DNA of 24,491 nt from Cercozoa sp. M6MM (taxonomy: Eukaryota; Endomyxa: Ascetosporea): NCBI GenBank assembly GCA_040357565.1, contig JBDODJ010000157.1, one strand, 5' to 3'. A program made the position numbers and the translations under genes. This document shows positions 1-10,725 of the stretch, piece by piece. Numbering within the stretch: position 1 is the first letter of the stretch; the number at the start of each line of letters is the position of its first letter. Under the pieces are notes generated by a model, which worked only from the letters and a program-made list of their open reading frames with translations, did no database searches and was not told the origin of the DNA.

Positions 1-61
1 GCAGAGGGGTAAAGAGGGCAAAGGGGCGAGTGAAAAGGGGGAGGGGCAAAGGTGTCAGTAC

Positions 62-1256
62 GCAGTCGGCCAGCACTTGCCGCAGCTCGCTCAGTCGGTC
101 AGCTGCCGCCGCGTTCACTCTGCTGACTGCGTGCCAATCGGGGGGGGGGTAAGGTAGGGGTAAAGGTAGAAGGGACTGACGTGACTGACGTACCTCGCTC
201 TTCAATTCGTTCGTCAGCGTGCGCGAGTTGTCGCAGTCGCTCACGGGCTCTTTCACATTCAGTCTGTCCATATACGAGTTCAATTGTACCGCCTTCCATG
301 TGGACACTGACACGGACAGACAGAGGTACCCTTAAAGAAAGCGAGCGCGAGGCGTACACGTCACCGAGTCGTTGCACGGTGTGTTTGTGCTCCTCGTTGG
401 ATCTGTACAATTGCACTGTACGTCTGAACAGGCACAGTACAGTGTGGATACGCACGTGTGGTACCCGGAGAACATGGCGCAGTCGGCGCACAGTGAGGTT
501 TCGCACGGCTCACAGTAGTACCTGTCCCGGGGAGACACACACATACACACACACACATACACACACACATACATACATACATACAAAGAAGAAAGGAAAG
601 AGACAGGGGGCAACACAGGATACCGCAGGGGCAAATTGTGCCGCGCGCAGATGTCGAGGTCGTTGTGCGCACCTGTGCAAGGAAAGTGAAAGCAAGGCCA
701 TAGCAAGGTGAGGGCAAGTACACACACCTGCGTGCGAGGAGGCGTGCGAAGTGGCCGCAGTATGACTGTTGGCAGAGTGCGCGCGCACGTGCTGCAGTGC
801 CTGCGACAACTCCTGCGCACACACGGCAAAGACAACCCGTGCAGAGCACTTTCAAAAGGGAAGGTCACAGACACATATACAGATACCTCGACCATGCGCA
901 TGGGCACCAGACGATCGCGCGATAGTGCTGCACGACAGTGCGGACACTGCTGCCGCCGTTGTAGCCACCTGTACAATTGTACAACACAGGTACACACGGA
1001 AAAAACTGTACACCTACACACAGGTGCTACGTTTCCATGCAGGAGCGGCACGCCATCTGCACAAGGCGTGTGTGTCATACAGTACCGCAGTCTCAACAAG
1101 ATTTAAGGCCAAAGGGCGAGTGCGCGCATGTACCTTGCCGCAGGAGGGACACAGCACGGGTGACTGTACTCGAGAGTGGCACACCAGGCAGAGCAGCAGA
1201 TCCTCTAGCTCGTCCTCCTCTGTGCCAGCATACACACGTAATATACCATCAGTCAT
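62..1256 (-). CDS. TRIM37: TRIM37-like RING/B-box E3 ubiquitin ligase, 5' part (cut by left edge)
   Basis: Nine exons on the minus strand keep one frame for 213 codons: 1134-1256, 1031-1056, 887-968, 728-812, 624-672, 456-521, 330-402, 194-263, 62-126. The start ATG at 1256 directly follows an in-frame TGA. The RING is all-cysteine: C23-x2-C26-x9-C36-x2-C39-x4-C44-x2-C47-x10-C58-x2-C61. This spacing, the LCPSCGK and QCPHCRAAL segments and the following DRLV closely match human TRIM37. A B-box type 2 follows (CARH, then YYCEPC, LCADC and YHT...HKH), then a helical coiled-coil stretch (ERARERLRQL, ADRLSELRQVL). In TRIM37 proteins a MATH domain comes next; here it would lie beyond the left edge. 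The expected role is RING-dependent ubiquitylation, by analogy with animal TRIM37. The exon of only 26 nt (1031-1056) supplies two zinc ligands. Exon edges after residue 150 are less certain. Confidence 0.8.
535..584. repeat. (CA)n/(CATA)n microsatellite in TRIM37-like intron
   Basis: Imperfect CACACA/CATACA repeat inside the intron between exons 5 and 6 of the minus-strand TRIM37-like gene, so the transcript reads (TG)n. Confidence 0.9.
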
Positions 1257-1802
1257 TCAAGACGGAAGGGGAGATTGGGTGGATACCACTGGTGTGCCCA
1301 ATGTCTCGCGCGTTCGCACTGACACTGCCGCCGCCGTGGTGCAGGCCGTGGTGACTGTGACTGTGACTGCGGGTTTGACTGTGAGTGCGACTGCGGTGGC
1401 CCTGACCAGTGTGACTGCTGTGAGTGCCACTACTGCTGCTCGGGTTCACATGCAGACGCAGCAGACGCGGCTGGTTGTCCCACATCGCTGTCAGCACACA
1501 AAGACAAACGAAATGAAGATGTTTGCGGAACACTCACGCTGCAAGAAGCAAATGGGAACGTTTTTTTAATCGGTCTTGTATTGAATGAAACCTGGACAAG
1601 AGGAGGCCAGCAGGCACCGTTGATTGCGACCCTAATGCGCGTTTAGTGGACTGAACGTTCTGGAAACGTTCTCTGAGGACGACCAAGGAGGGAAAACGAG
1701 GCAATCCAGCACCGGCTCACCAAAGTTAGTTTCCGGCTCAGCCTCTGGGGGAGAGATCGTCTTATCTGGTGACCCGTGTGTGCGAGCGAGTGTGTGTCGC
1801 TC
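1257..1802. other. Intergenic region between head-to-head TRIM37-like and PWP2 genes
   Basis: The two start codons diverge across 546 bp, which must hold both 5' UTRs and both promoters. No TATA box is convincing. The region contains a degenerate TGTGAC-rich stretch (about 1350-1440) that forms a Cys-rich plus-strand open frame, listed separately. Confidence 0.6.
1323..1646 (+). other. Cys-rich, metallothionein-like open frame without an ATG start
   Basis: Between an in-frame TGA at 1320 and a TAG at 1644 this plus frame stays open for 107 codons. From 1353 it encodes a dense C-x-C cluster (DCDCDCGFDCECDCGG, then QCDCCECHYCC), with 12 Cys in about 29 residues, followed by a tail rich in Ala, Lys and Asn. 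CxC and CC spacing of this kind is typical of metallothioneins. There is no ATG before the cluster. A possible acceptor (GGTGCAG at 1337-1343) precedes it, so it could be a downstream exon of a small plus-strand gene. The alternative is that the DNA is a decayed TGTGAC minisatellite whose translation happens to give Cys-Asp. I cannot decide between these. Confidence 0.25.
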
Positions 1803-3674
1803 ATGCGTTTCGATTATCGGTTCCGCAACCTGTGCGGCGGCGTGTATGGTGGCGGCGCGGTTCTCTTCCATGGCGATGTGCTTCTCTCGCCGGTCGGCAA
1901 CCGGTGCCATGTGTCCATTTTTGTGTCGGGGTGTCCACTCAAGTGTTACGTGTGTGTGTGTACGCAGAGTGACGGTGTTTGACTTGAAGAAGCACTTCTC
2001 TCTGACGCTGCCGTTTGAGGCACGCAAGGATATTAGGTATCTTGGTGTATGCGTGTGTGTATGTATGTGGATATCCTGTTTCTATGTGCATGTACTTCTA
2101 CAGGAGTATGGCACTGTCGCCAGACGGACGAGCTCTCATTGTGGTCGACGTCGACGGATACGCCGTTCTAGTCAACATGCTCAAGCGCGGTACTACACTG
2201 TATCCGTGCCTCACCCTATGAGGGTTGGATGTCTCGGTGTGCAGTTGTGGTGGCGCGTCACAACTTCGGCGGCCGTGTCGGCGCGATCAAGTACTCGCCG
2301 GACGGCGAGATCCTCGCCGTTGCCGTCGATCGACGCGTGGAACTGTAGCTTACCCCCCCCCCCCGGTCTGCACGTGCATAATCACTTGGGTCTTGGTAGT
2401 TGGAAAGCGCCGCCACTCGTGGCGTGTTTCTCTCCCTTCGAACAGGTAGCACTGCTTTGTGCATGTGCTTACCTAGTCATGCGTTTCTTGAGTGAGTGTA
2501 GTTGCGAGTGATGGGTGGCCACTCTGCCCGTGTCACGTGTCTCGACTGGTCGCCGTGTGGACAGGTAGTGTCAGTCCCTGCCACCGCCAACGTGTGTCAC
2601 ACTAAATCGTGTCTGTGTGGGCAGTGGCTACTAACTGGCGCCAAGGACATGACGGTGCGCGTGCTGTCGCGAACAAGACTCGGCAAGGACGCCTACTCGC
2701 CCATCGTGCTGCAGGCGCACCGTGACGTTATCAGAGGTGCCTTGCTTTCTCGCGTGGGGACTCTGTGTGCGTGTGTGTATGTACAACTATACCCTCCCCT
2801 TCTTCCTTGCCTGAGGTAGGAGCCTACTGGTCGCACGATGGACAGGCCATTTTCACAGTGACGTTCGATGGCGTCGTGACGCACTGGCGCCTCGTGCCTG
2901 ACCGTCGCATCCAGCATGCCGACGGTACCTGTGCCATCTCTTGTGGGCATTATATATATGTATGTATATGTATGTTGTATATGTACACATGTATGTGCAG
3001 AGGGCAAGCTGACCCCGCAGACGGCCTATGTCAAGCTGCACCAGAAGTACTACTGTCGTCAGTCGGGTGCACGTGTCGTATCGACCAACTTTGCACGTCA
3101 ACTGGGTAGAGTCACTCCTGACCGCCCCCCCCCCCCTGATACACAGTGTGGTGTATTGCAAGTGTATGTCCTAGGCCTACTCATCGTGGGCTTTTCCAAC
3201 GGCGTCTTTGGTCTTTGGCGCCTGCCCGAGTTCGAGGCACTGCACACACTGTCGATTTCGAACCGGCAGGTGTGTTTGCCGCACTCTGTTCGTGTACAGT
3301 GTACTACCCGTTTTGTTCTAGATCACGACATGTGCTGTCAACGACACTGGCGACTGGCTGGCCCTGGGCGTACCTGACTTGACTTGAGCATGGCCACAGC
3401 TGTAGACGATGCATAGACATGTGTGTATGTTTGACAGAGCGCGCGTCAGGGGCAGTTGCTCGTGTGGGAGTGGCAGTCCGAGACGCACGTGCTCAAGCAG
3501 CAGGCGCACCTGGCCGACGTCAACACTATCGCCTTCTCCCCCAGGTGAGTTTTCTTCCGTGTGTCTGTGGGTTGACTTTGCTATGCCCCTCCTCCTCCGA
3601 CCTGTGCAGTGGCTCGCTCATCGCGACCGGTGGCGATGACGGCAAGGTCAAGCTCTGGAATGCACAGACGGTAC

Positions 3675-3724
<50 letters not shown>

Positions 3725-3734
3725 NNNNNNNNNN

Positions 3735-3785
<51 letters not shown>

Positions 3786-4041
3786 CTCTGTGTCTGCTGT
3801 GTCTGCTGTGCATTCCCAGTGTTGCTGTAGGGTTTCTGCTTCGTGACCTTCTCAGAGCACAAGAGTGCCGTCACCTCGGTTGTCTTCTCTCCGAGGTAAT
3901 GTTGTTGTTGTTGTGCTCAACAAAGCGGACACTGCCTTGGTTCTGTCGTAGCGGCAATGTCGTTCTGTCGGCCAGTTTGGACGGCACAGTGCGTGCCTTT
4001 GACTTGGTACCTGTCATGTCCTTGTGCCCATCCTACGGTAC

Positions 4042-4092
<51 letters not shown>

Positions 4093-4102
4093 NNNNNNNN
4101 NN

Positions 4103-4150
<48 letters not shown>

Positions 4151-4157
4151 CTATGTA

Positions 4158-4236
<79 letters not shown>

Positions 4237-6857
4237 GTAGGTGCGATACCGCCACTTCCGCACGCTGGCGGCTCCTGTGCCGACGCAGCTGACGAGTGTC
4301 ACGGTGGACCCGGCCGGCGACGTCGTCGTGGCCGCCGGCAGAGACCCGTTCGAGGCGTATGTGTGGTCTCTCCGCACGGGCCGACTGCTCGAGGTGCTCA
4401 AGGGACACAGTGCGCCACTCACGAGCGTGCATTTCAGCAGCACGAGTGCTCTCGAAGGCGGCGGCGGCTCCGACAATCGCGTATGCACTCCCTCGTATAT
4501 TGGGTGCCTTGGGTGGCTTGCATGCTACGAGCACGAGGTGTGTGTGTGTGTGACTGCAGGTTCCGCTGGTGTGCACGGCCTCGTGGGACAAGAGCGTGCG
4601 TCTGTACAATGTGTTCCAGTCGACGGCGCCGCCCGAGCCGCTGCTGCACCGCAGCGAGGTGCTCGATGCTCAGTTCTCGCCCGACGGCGCCACGCTGGCC
4701 ACGGCGTGCCGCGATGGCTCGCTCAACTTCTGGAAGGTGACCCTGTTCATGTCTCCTGACTGCTGTACTGTCATGCACTGCACACGCAGGTTGCTGACGG
4801 CACGATGCTCTTCTCGATCGACGGCAGGAGGGACGCTCGCGGTGGCCGCGTTAAAAACAGTGCGCGCAGTGCGGCCAATGCTACTGACACGGTAAGTGTG
4901 TGCCCTGTGCAAAGGCTCCTATTCCCGACATATGTGTGTATGACTGTCGAAACTGACAGGCCTTCTTCGAGTCCGTGTGCTGGAGTGCCGATGGACAGTG
5001 CGTGCTGGCCGGTGGTCGGTACCAACTCGTCCTCTCTCTTTCTCTCTCTCTTCCCCCCTCAACTACTCTGTCCGTGTACCTGTGTATGTGTATGTGTATG
5101 TGTCCACACAGTTCGAGGTGGCTCTGCGTCTATGCCGTGGGCGACCTGTCGCGTCGCGGACAGCTGCTGCAGCGCGTGGCCGTGACCTCTCACCGCTCCA
5201 TCCAGGGCGTGCAGGAGGAACTCAACTCGCGCAACATGACGGTACCAAACATCTTCCTCGCAGTGGGGTCAGTGTACTGAGTGTACTAAATATACCCTCC
5301 TCCTCCCGCCTCCCTCTTAGGACATGGGCACGGCCTTTGACTCAGACGACGAACGCGAACTCGACGCCGAGTTGCACGACGAGGAACAGATCCGTGTGCG
5401 TGCTGGTGACACGGAGAGCGACAGCTGGAAGTCGCTGCCCGGTGCCTCGCGTGGCGTCGACCTCTCGAAGCGCAAGCACGAGCGTCCCGTGCGCAGTCGG
5501 TCGGTGCGTTTCTCACCGACGGGCCGGCACTTTGCGGCGGCAACGTCGGCGGGCCTGCTGGTGTACTCGCTGGACACGGAGCTCTCCTTCGACCCGCACG
5601 ACCTGTCCGAGGAGGTGACGCCGCAGACAGTGCACAAGCTGCTGCGCAAGGGCGAGACGGCCAAGGCGCTGCTGGTACCGACGATTCTGCCCGCGCTGCA
5701 TTGTTCATGTGTCTGTGTGTGTCTGTGTCTGTGTCTGTGTCTGTGTCTGTGTCTGTGTCTGTGTCTTTATGGCTGTGTGACTGTGTGACTGTGTGACTGT
5801 GTGCGGCAGGTGGCCTGTCGTCTGGGCGAGCGGCCGCTGATGGCGCAGTGCGTGGAACACGTGTCACGTGACGACATTGCGCTGGTGGCACGCTCGGTTC
5901 CCACGGTCTACCTGGGCAAGGTGCTCGACACGGTAAGCGATGCACTCGGTGCCAACAGCGCCTCGCTCACTAGCAGCGACGACGATGACCTCACCAACGG
6001 CAACAGCAACAACAGCAACAGCATCAGCGAGGACGGCGAGGGCGAAGGCGAAGGCGAAGGCGACGACAGCAAGAGCCGACAGAAGCCGCGACGACTCGAG
6101 TTTTACCTGCGCTGGCTCAAGGCGCTCTTTGTGGTACACATGACCAAACTGGCGCAGTGACTCATTAGCGATTGGACTGCTGTGTGCGTGTGTGTGTGTG
6201 TGTGTGTGTATGTGTGTGTGTGTGTGTGCATTTGTTTGTTTGTTTGTTTTTTTGTTTTCGGTAGGCACACGGTCGCTTCCTGGACGACAACCGTGCCAAG
6301 ATGCAGACACACGTGCGCACTGCGCTCAAGCAAGTGCGTCAGCACCATGCCGATCTGGCTCGTGTCGCTCAAAGGTCAGTCAAAGCATATACACGCACCG
6401 TAGAAACTATCTGTTAGTGTATGTACATACGGTGTGTGCTGTCTGCAGGAACATGTTCACGATGCAGCACCTGTTGGAAGCCAGCAAGCACTCCGCCTTG
6501 GTCGTTCGTGACCCCGAGATGGTATGGCCGGTGTCTCGTCTATATTACTGATTAAACGGGTGTGTGTGTATGTGTGTATGTGTTGCGCAGGAGGAAGAGG
6601 AGCAGCGCAAGCGACAGCAGCAGCGACTGTTGGAGGAACGCGACGAACATTCGCCCATGCAGAGTGATGAGCCTCTCTCGCACGCACTGGTATGTCCTTC
6701 CTGTCCTGCTTTATCCTGTCTGTCTGTCGGTGTACTTCTTCTCTGTGCACAGAACGAGGAAGGTGAGGTGCTGCAGCACGCCAATCAGCGGGTGCGTGAG
6801 CGAAAACGCCGCATGCGGCCCGACCAAGCCGTCAGTTTCCGCTTCCGACGCGATTGA
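1803..6857 (+). CDS. PWP2: Periodic tryptophan protein 2 (U3 snoRNP / SSU processome WD40 protein)
   Basis: Scaffold subunit of the UTP-B complex of the small-subunit processome; acts in the nucleolus in 18S pre-rRNA processing. Exons: 1803-1903, 1968-2036, 2104-2189, 2245-2344, 2400-2445, 2502-2564, 2625-2736, 2820-2924, 3001-3105, 3163-3269, 3322-3369, 3438-3544, 3610-3670, 3831-3895, 3952-4006, 4241-4480, 4560-4736, 4790-4891, 4960-5018, 5112-5241, 5321-5674, 5810-6133, 6265-6374, 6449-6521, 6591-6689, 6753-6857. The sum is 1,001 codons including the stop; yeast and human proteins are about 920 aa. Diagnostic segments occur in order: LLSPVGNRVTVFDL, GQLLVWEWQSETHVLKQQ, GGDDGKVKLWN, SLDGTVRAFDL, VRYRHFRTL, ASWDKSVRLYNVF, VRFSPTGRHFAAATSAGLLVYS. 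Two WD40 propellers are followed by a Utp12-type C-terminal domain (from about VTPQTVHKLL). An acidic Asn/Ser/Gly-Glu insert (5940-6090) interrupts that domain. The 3106-3162 intron is uncertain: it is 57 bp, in frame and stop-free, and the local alignment is poor. Confidence 0.93.
3677..3782. repeat. (CT)n microsatellite with 10-N assembly gap
   Basis: A near-perfect TC/CT tract fills most of the PWP2 intron 3671-3830. N positions 3725-3734 mark unresolved length, so the true tract may be longer. Confidence 0.95.
4043..4240. repeat. (GT)n then (GTATGT)n microsatellite with 10-N gap
   Basis: Lies in PWP2 intron 4007-4240. A pure GT tract holding an N gap (4093-4102) is followed by about 15 GTATGT-like units that run right up to the TAG acceptor at 4238-4240. 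Confidence 0.95.
5712..5767. repeat. (TGTGTC)n hexamer repeat in PWP2 intron
   Basis: About eight TCTGTG units lie in the intron 5675-5809, followed by a shorter run of GTGTGACT units at 5773-5802. Confidence 0.9.
6181..6232. repeat. (TG)n microsatellite in PWP2 intron
   Basis: Interrupted TG tract, then a T-rich (TTTG)n stretch leading into the acceptor of the intron 6134-6264. Confidence 0.9.
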
Positions 6858-6934
6858 TTTCGTTCATTAAGTTAGAGCAAGTCAATAATGCGTGCTTTGT
6901 CTTCGATCCCAACTGCTCGGTACTCGCGATTTCG

Positions 6935-6940
6935 AATAAA
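6935..6940 (+). promoter_or_regulatory. Candidate polyadenylation signal of PWP2
   Basis: Canonical AATAAA starting 77 nt after the PWP2 stop codon, in an AT-richer stretch. Position and orientation fit. Confidence 0.5.
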
Positions 6941-7040
6941 ACACGCGATGATTCCGAATTACACGAAGCTTCACCTTCTTAGACCCCGTCGACACTTAAC
7001 GTGATTGGTTTTACTTTCTCTGCGATGAGCATTCCAAGAA

Positions 7041-8528
7041 GTGAAACCACAGTATCGCGGTGCCAATCCTCGCCTGTTCGCAAGTGCCGTGAATCTAAAA
7101 TTTTTCGTCGGACGCAGAGAGTGTGCGTGTAGCCCCGATTGCATGGTTTCGGGCTTTCGCAAAGCGATGGATGCTAGTGCAAATTCCGCCTGTTTCGGGT
7201 CTAGGACGCACAGTAATATGACTTATGTCAGTAAATTGCGATATTCTGACCAACTGCAACACATGCATCAGTAAGCTTGTGTCTTGGAGTTGACTTAGAG
7301 TGCTCACCTTTTTACGAAAACATGTCCCCTGCGCAGCCAGTGGTTGTGTTTGGTGTGCCGAAGCGCCGTCAGCCAACAGTCCACAATGTCAGTCAGCTTC
7401 GCCTCTTGGGTACACTCGAAAACCCCTGTTACCCGCAGTTGAAAGTTCGTGACTGTGTTGCTTCAGACGCGCGATCGGAGCCATTGGAAGTAGCAAGTCG
7501 ACTTGCGTGAGAGCAAAGGTACTGTAAAACTCGACTTGGCCATGCGAGCATCATTGTGCGGCACAGTTGACACTGGACAGTCTATAAACGACGTGTCGGG
7601 CTGTCCGACATGCGGTACAGTCACGCGCAATGACGCCAAGGTGAAGCGAGTCGAATCTGGCACCCTGTCGGGTGTCATGCTAGACGACACAAAGGCACGG
7701 CAGAAGCGTGCGGCGCTGGCCAGCGAGGGCACAAACACTTGCAGCAGTCTGGCCCCGGGTGGATCGTGTGAATGGTCTTGCAACAGCGGTCTCTACGTCG
7801 ACAAGTGTATATTTCCGTGTGAATGGTCTTGTGATTACCGTACGAGTGTTTTTAAATGGTCCTGCAACAGCGGTAAAATACTGTAAGTTATCGAGACTGT
7901 AAATGTAGTACGGGGTGGCAGCGCCAAGACCGAATGCACAGCACGTACCATTGATACATAGGCGGTGTATTCTCAATGGAGAGCACCGGAATGTGTGTCT
8001 GCAGAGCGAACGCTCGTCGGCGGGAATGCTGTTTGTACGAAGTTGCCAGTGACGTGGATTGTGATAGCGGCATCATCGTGCTGTATCGTCACCGTTTTGA
8101 TGTGCTGCTTGTGTGCGTGGGTCGGTAGCGTGAAGAAGAGGCGCGCTGGTCGAGTTGCCGAGAAAGAGAACAAGCTGCAGGGGCAGGAAGCGCCGAAACA
8201 GGAGAAACAGCTGACGCAAGCGCAGCAGATGCCGACAAAGCTACCATCTCAGCCAAAATTGCAGTACCCGCCTCAACCACAGTACCCACAGCGAAAGCTA
8301 CCGCAACAAAAGCTATCTCAACACTACGGAGGAGGCCATATGACTGACGCTACCGAAACGAACCTGAGCCAGGAGACTGGCAGTGGAAACAGTGCAGCCA
8401 GTGCCTCAGAGTCAAGCTCGGACTCCCTCAGTCGTGACAGCGAAGACACTGGCACCAGCAGTGCCTCAGCTTGGACTAGTTCAGGTTCGAGGCTGAATTT
8501 ACGTCGGTTGCGCGTACGTCGTCGCTAG
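7041..8528 (+). CDS. Single-pass membrane protein with Cys-rich ectodomain, family unknown
   Basis: Best-supported exons are 7494-7872 and 8005-8528, joined in phase across a 132-bp intron (GTAAAA...GCAG). Upstream, 7337-7409 and a segment ending at 7270 (GTAAGC donor) can be joined in the same frame, but no ATG with a clear signal peptide was found, so the 5' end is unknown. The ectodomain has CPTC and three related segments, EWSCNSG, EWSCDYR and KWSCNSG, whose DNA copies (about 7768-7872) are near-identical. A hydrophobic stretch (WIVIAASSCCIVTVL) is followed by KKRR, consistent with an N-out, C-in topology. The roughly 135-residue tail is Gln/Pro/Lys-rich, then Ser/Thr/Asp/Glu-rich, and ends RRLRVRRR. 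I do not recognise the family. A receptor or adhesion role is possible but unproven. It converges with the DNAAF1-like gene, 78 bp apart. Confidence 0.5.
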
Positions 8529-8606
8529 TTTTAGTTTCCTTTCAGTTTGCTTCAGACTACAAAGTTTTAAAAAAAAAATCTCGAGCCATCATGCTTTAAT
8601 TCTGCA

Positions 8607-9942
8607 TCACTGCATTTCCTCAACAAGGGCTCCACGTAGGTGCTGCTTGTTGTATCGAGGCGACTGCAACAAGCGACGAAGCATGAGACGTTTAATGGGA
8701 TTCACTTCATCTTCGCGAGCTCGAGCAGCATATTGGTACTCTATATGTTTCACTTGTGAAGGACAGTCTTCAAAAAACAATGAGAGGTGAATAGAGGTGA
8801 ATCTATCAGTACCACTACTGGAGGAGAATGAGATGTCGGAATTCGAGGTACGCGAACTGCACGATGACATCGGTGATGAGGAGGAAGACGAGCTGACTTG
8901 CTTTTGCTCGCCTTCGCTGAGTTCTTCTACATCTTCATCCAACGCCATGCTCGCTGCTTCTGCAGGTGCAACGGCGCTTTCGCCCACCCAGGAAACGATG
9001 TCGTTAACATATTGGCCATGCGCAGTACAGCTGAGATTCTGCTTTTGGTGCCAAGCGACCGCGAGTTTCTGCTCATCGTCAAAAATCGGCCGATCGTCGA
9101 GATAGCGGAGATTTGGAAGGTGTGCGATCATGAGACGCCGGTAGTGAGGCATTCGCTTGAGGATGGGGTTTCCTTTCAAATAAAGAACGCGGAGATTGGA
9201 TAGGAGTCTCAACACTGCCAGCAGGGCTTCGGGGTCGCCATCCAACGCGTTGTTTTGCAGATCGAGCGTACTGTATGGGGAAAGAGCCAAAGGCATTCAG
9301 TTCACGCAACATTTGCGAATAGGAGAGGAGGGGGGAACACACGAAATGTTGGACACAGATTCCAAGGCAGCTAGCGAGTCGCAGGAGGTGATGTTGTTGT
9401 TGGCGAGCAACAAAGTGTCGAGATGCGTGCATTTGAAACTCGGAACCGACGTCAGATTGTTGTGACACAAATCGAGCTGCTTTAGTGTTGGAGGCAGTTC
9501 GTCGGCGTCAACGGAGCAGAGCTTGTTGCGACTTAGAAACAGCGACCGCAGCTGCGAACACCCTTTGATACCGCTCACGGAAGTCAGTTCATTGCTCTCA
9601 CTGTTTATTCACAACCCGAACATAAACAACAACTGCGACTAGAAGTAAACGCACGACATTTTAATTGCAAAAGTCCGACGTACAGGTGCAAGGTTTTCAC
9701 TCCAATGTATGGTTCCAGGTTCGAAATTTGCGTGAAGTTTCGATAATGCAGATAAAGCACCTCTATTCAATGTCAGAAAAGATGAAGGACTGGTTTAGTC
9801 AGTATCAGTTACCATTCAGTTCTGGTCGGGCCACGTATTGCTTGTTTTCGGCACAAATGAGCTCTATCTGCTCAGGTGACATTAGCAAACCACTTGCTGC
9901 CTCAGTTTCCACGCAGTCATTCTTCATTCGGGCGCATTTCAT
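8607..9942 (-). CDS. DNAAF1: DNAAF1/LRRC50/ODA7-like dynein arm assembly factor
   Basis: Four exons on the minus strand, 9813-9942, 9684-9762, 9343-9600 and 8607-9270, give 376 aa. The ATG at 9942 is the first after an in-frame TAA. The N-terminus (AENKQYVARPELNEVLYLHY) matches the KLYVTPELNDTLYLHF type of opening of DNAAF1. Leucine-rich repeats follow (LHLESNELTSV, LFLSRNKL, LDLCHNNL, LLLANNNI, LDLQNNALDG, LYLKGNPILK). The LRR cap MPHYRR...LRYLDDRPIF is the family signature (IPNYRR...LTYLDDRPVF). DNAAF1 acts in the cytoplasm to pre-assemble outer and inner dynein arms, which implies a motile cilium or flagellum. The C-terminal third is acidic and Ser-rich (a Ser8 run). The protein is about half the length of human DNAAF1 because the long C-terminal tail is missing. 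Confidence 0.88.
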
Positions 9943-10725
9943 GGCTGAACTGGCGGGTTACTGTTTTTCAGTTTTTCTGACGGGAAGATGAGAGAACTCG
10001 CGGAGTCGAGAAAATCGCAGGCAGTTGCGACCTTTGGGGCTTAGGAGTCGACGGGCACCTACTAGGCACAGCGAACTACGGCGGTTATTCAGCTTTTGTG
10101 TGAAGCACTTCGAGTAAACCCAACCAAACACAGCAGTCAACCGCGCGGGCATCAAAATACAATCTGAAGGTTTCCGAGTAGCCGAATAGTCACCAGCCGG
10201 GCAAAAATATCAAAAATAACAGACTCATTCGTAACCCTGGCTCTGTATCAAGGCCTCAGGGTGTGCTCAGGAATTGAGCAACGGCTGGCTTATTATGGTG
10301 TTAGTTCACGTTCACGTCAGGGGAGCACCAAACCCGCAAAATCAGCTGCCAGCGCTCGTTAAACTGAAATTTCGGCACGTGCTTGCGTGAGGTCGAAACT
10401 CCGAAACACCTTGCGCAAGCGTGAGGCGAAAGTGCTTCTCTATCCTACTGCAATCCAAGCGGTTTTGTAGCGAGCGATACTCTTCTTTGCGCTTAACTGT
10501 CGTGCTGATAGGTATTTCGCTGACTGGGCGCTTTCTACGGGGCGGATGGGATGCGCATTTCCTTTTTGACTTTGAGACTCGGCCTCTGTTGGTTTGTGTC
10601 TCGGCGCAATCTCTTTAATCTCCGAGTTAAGTCTGTCAGTGGGTCTTGTTAGTTTATGTTGACTATCTTGTGATAGCAAAAGACAACAAGCCCCTGTGAA
10701 TTCGAGTCTCAAAGTCTGACTCGAG
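9943..10725. other. Intergenic region, divergent DNAAF1-like / GPI-protein promoters
   Basis: 783 bp between two diverging start codons. Short open frames on both strands have no splice-supported extension and no recognisable motif. I see no repeats, tRNA-like folds or clear core promoter elements. Confidence 0.5.

Noticed and set aside
3419-4292. Open frames reading (SL)n, (RE)n, (CV)n or (TH)n
   Set aside because: They are translations of CT and GT microsatellites and the N gaps within PWP2 introns.
7095-7376. 93-codon minus-strand open frame
   Set aside because: No motif, no support from flanking splice sites, and it overlaps the better-supported plus-strand membrane-protein model.
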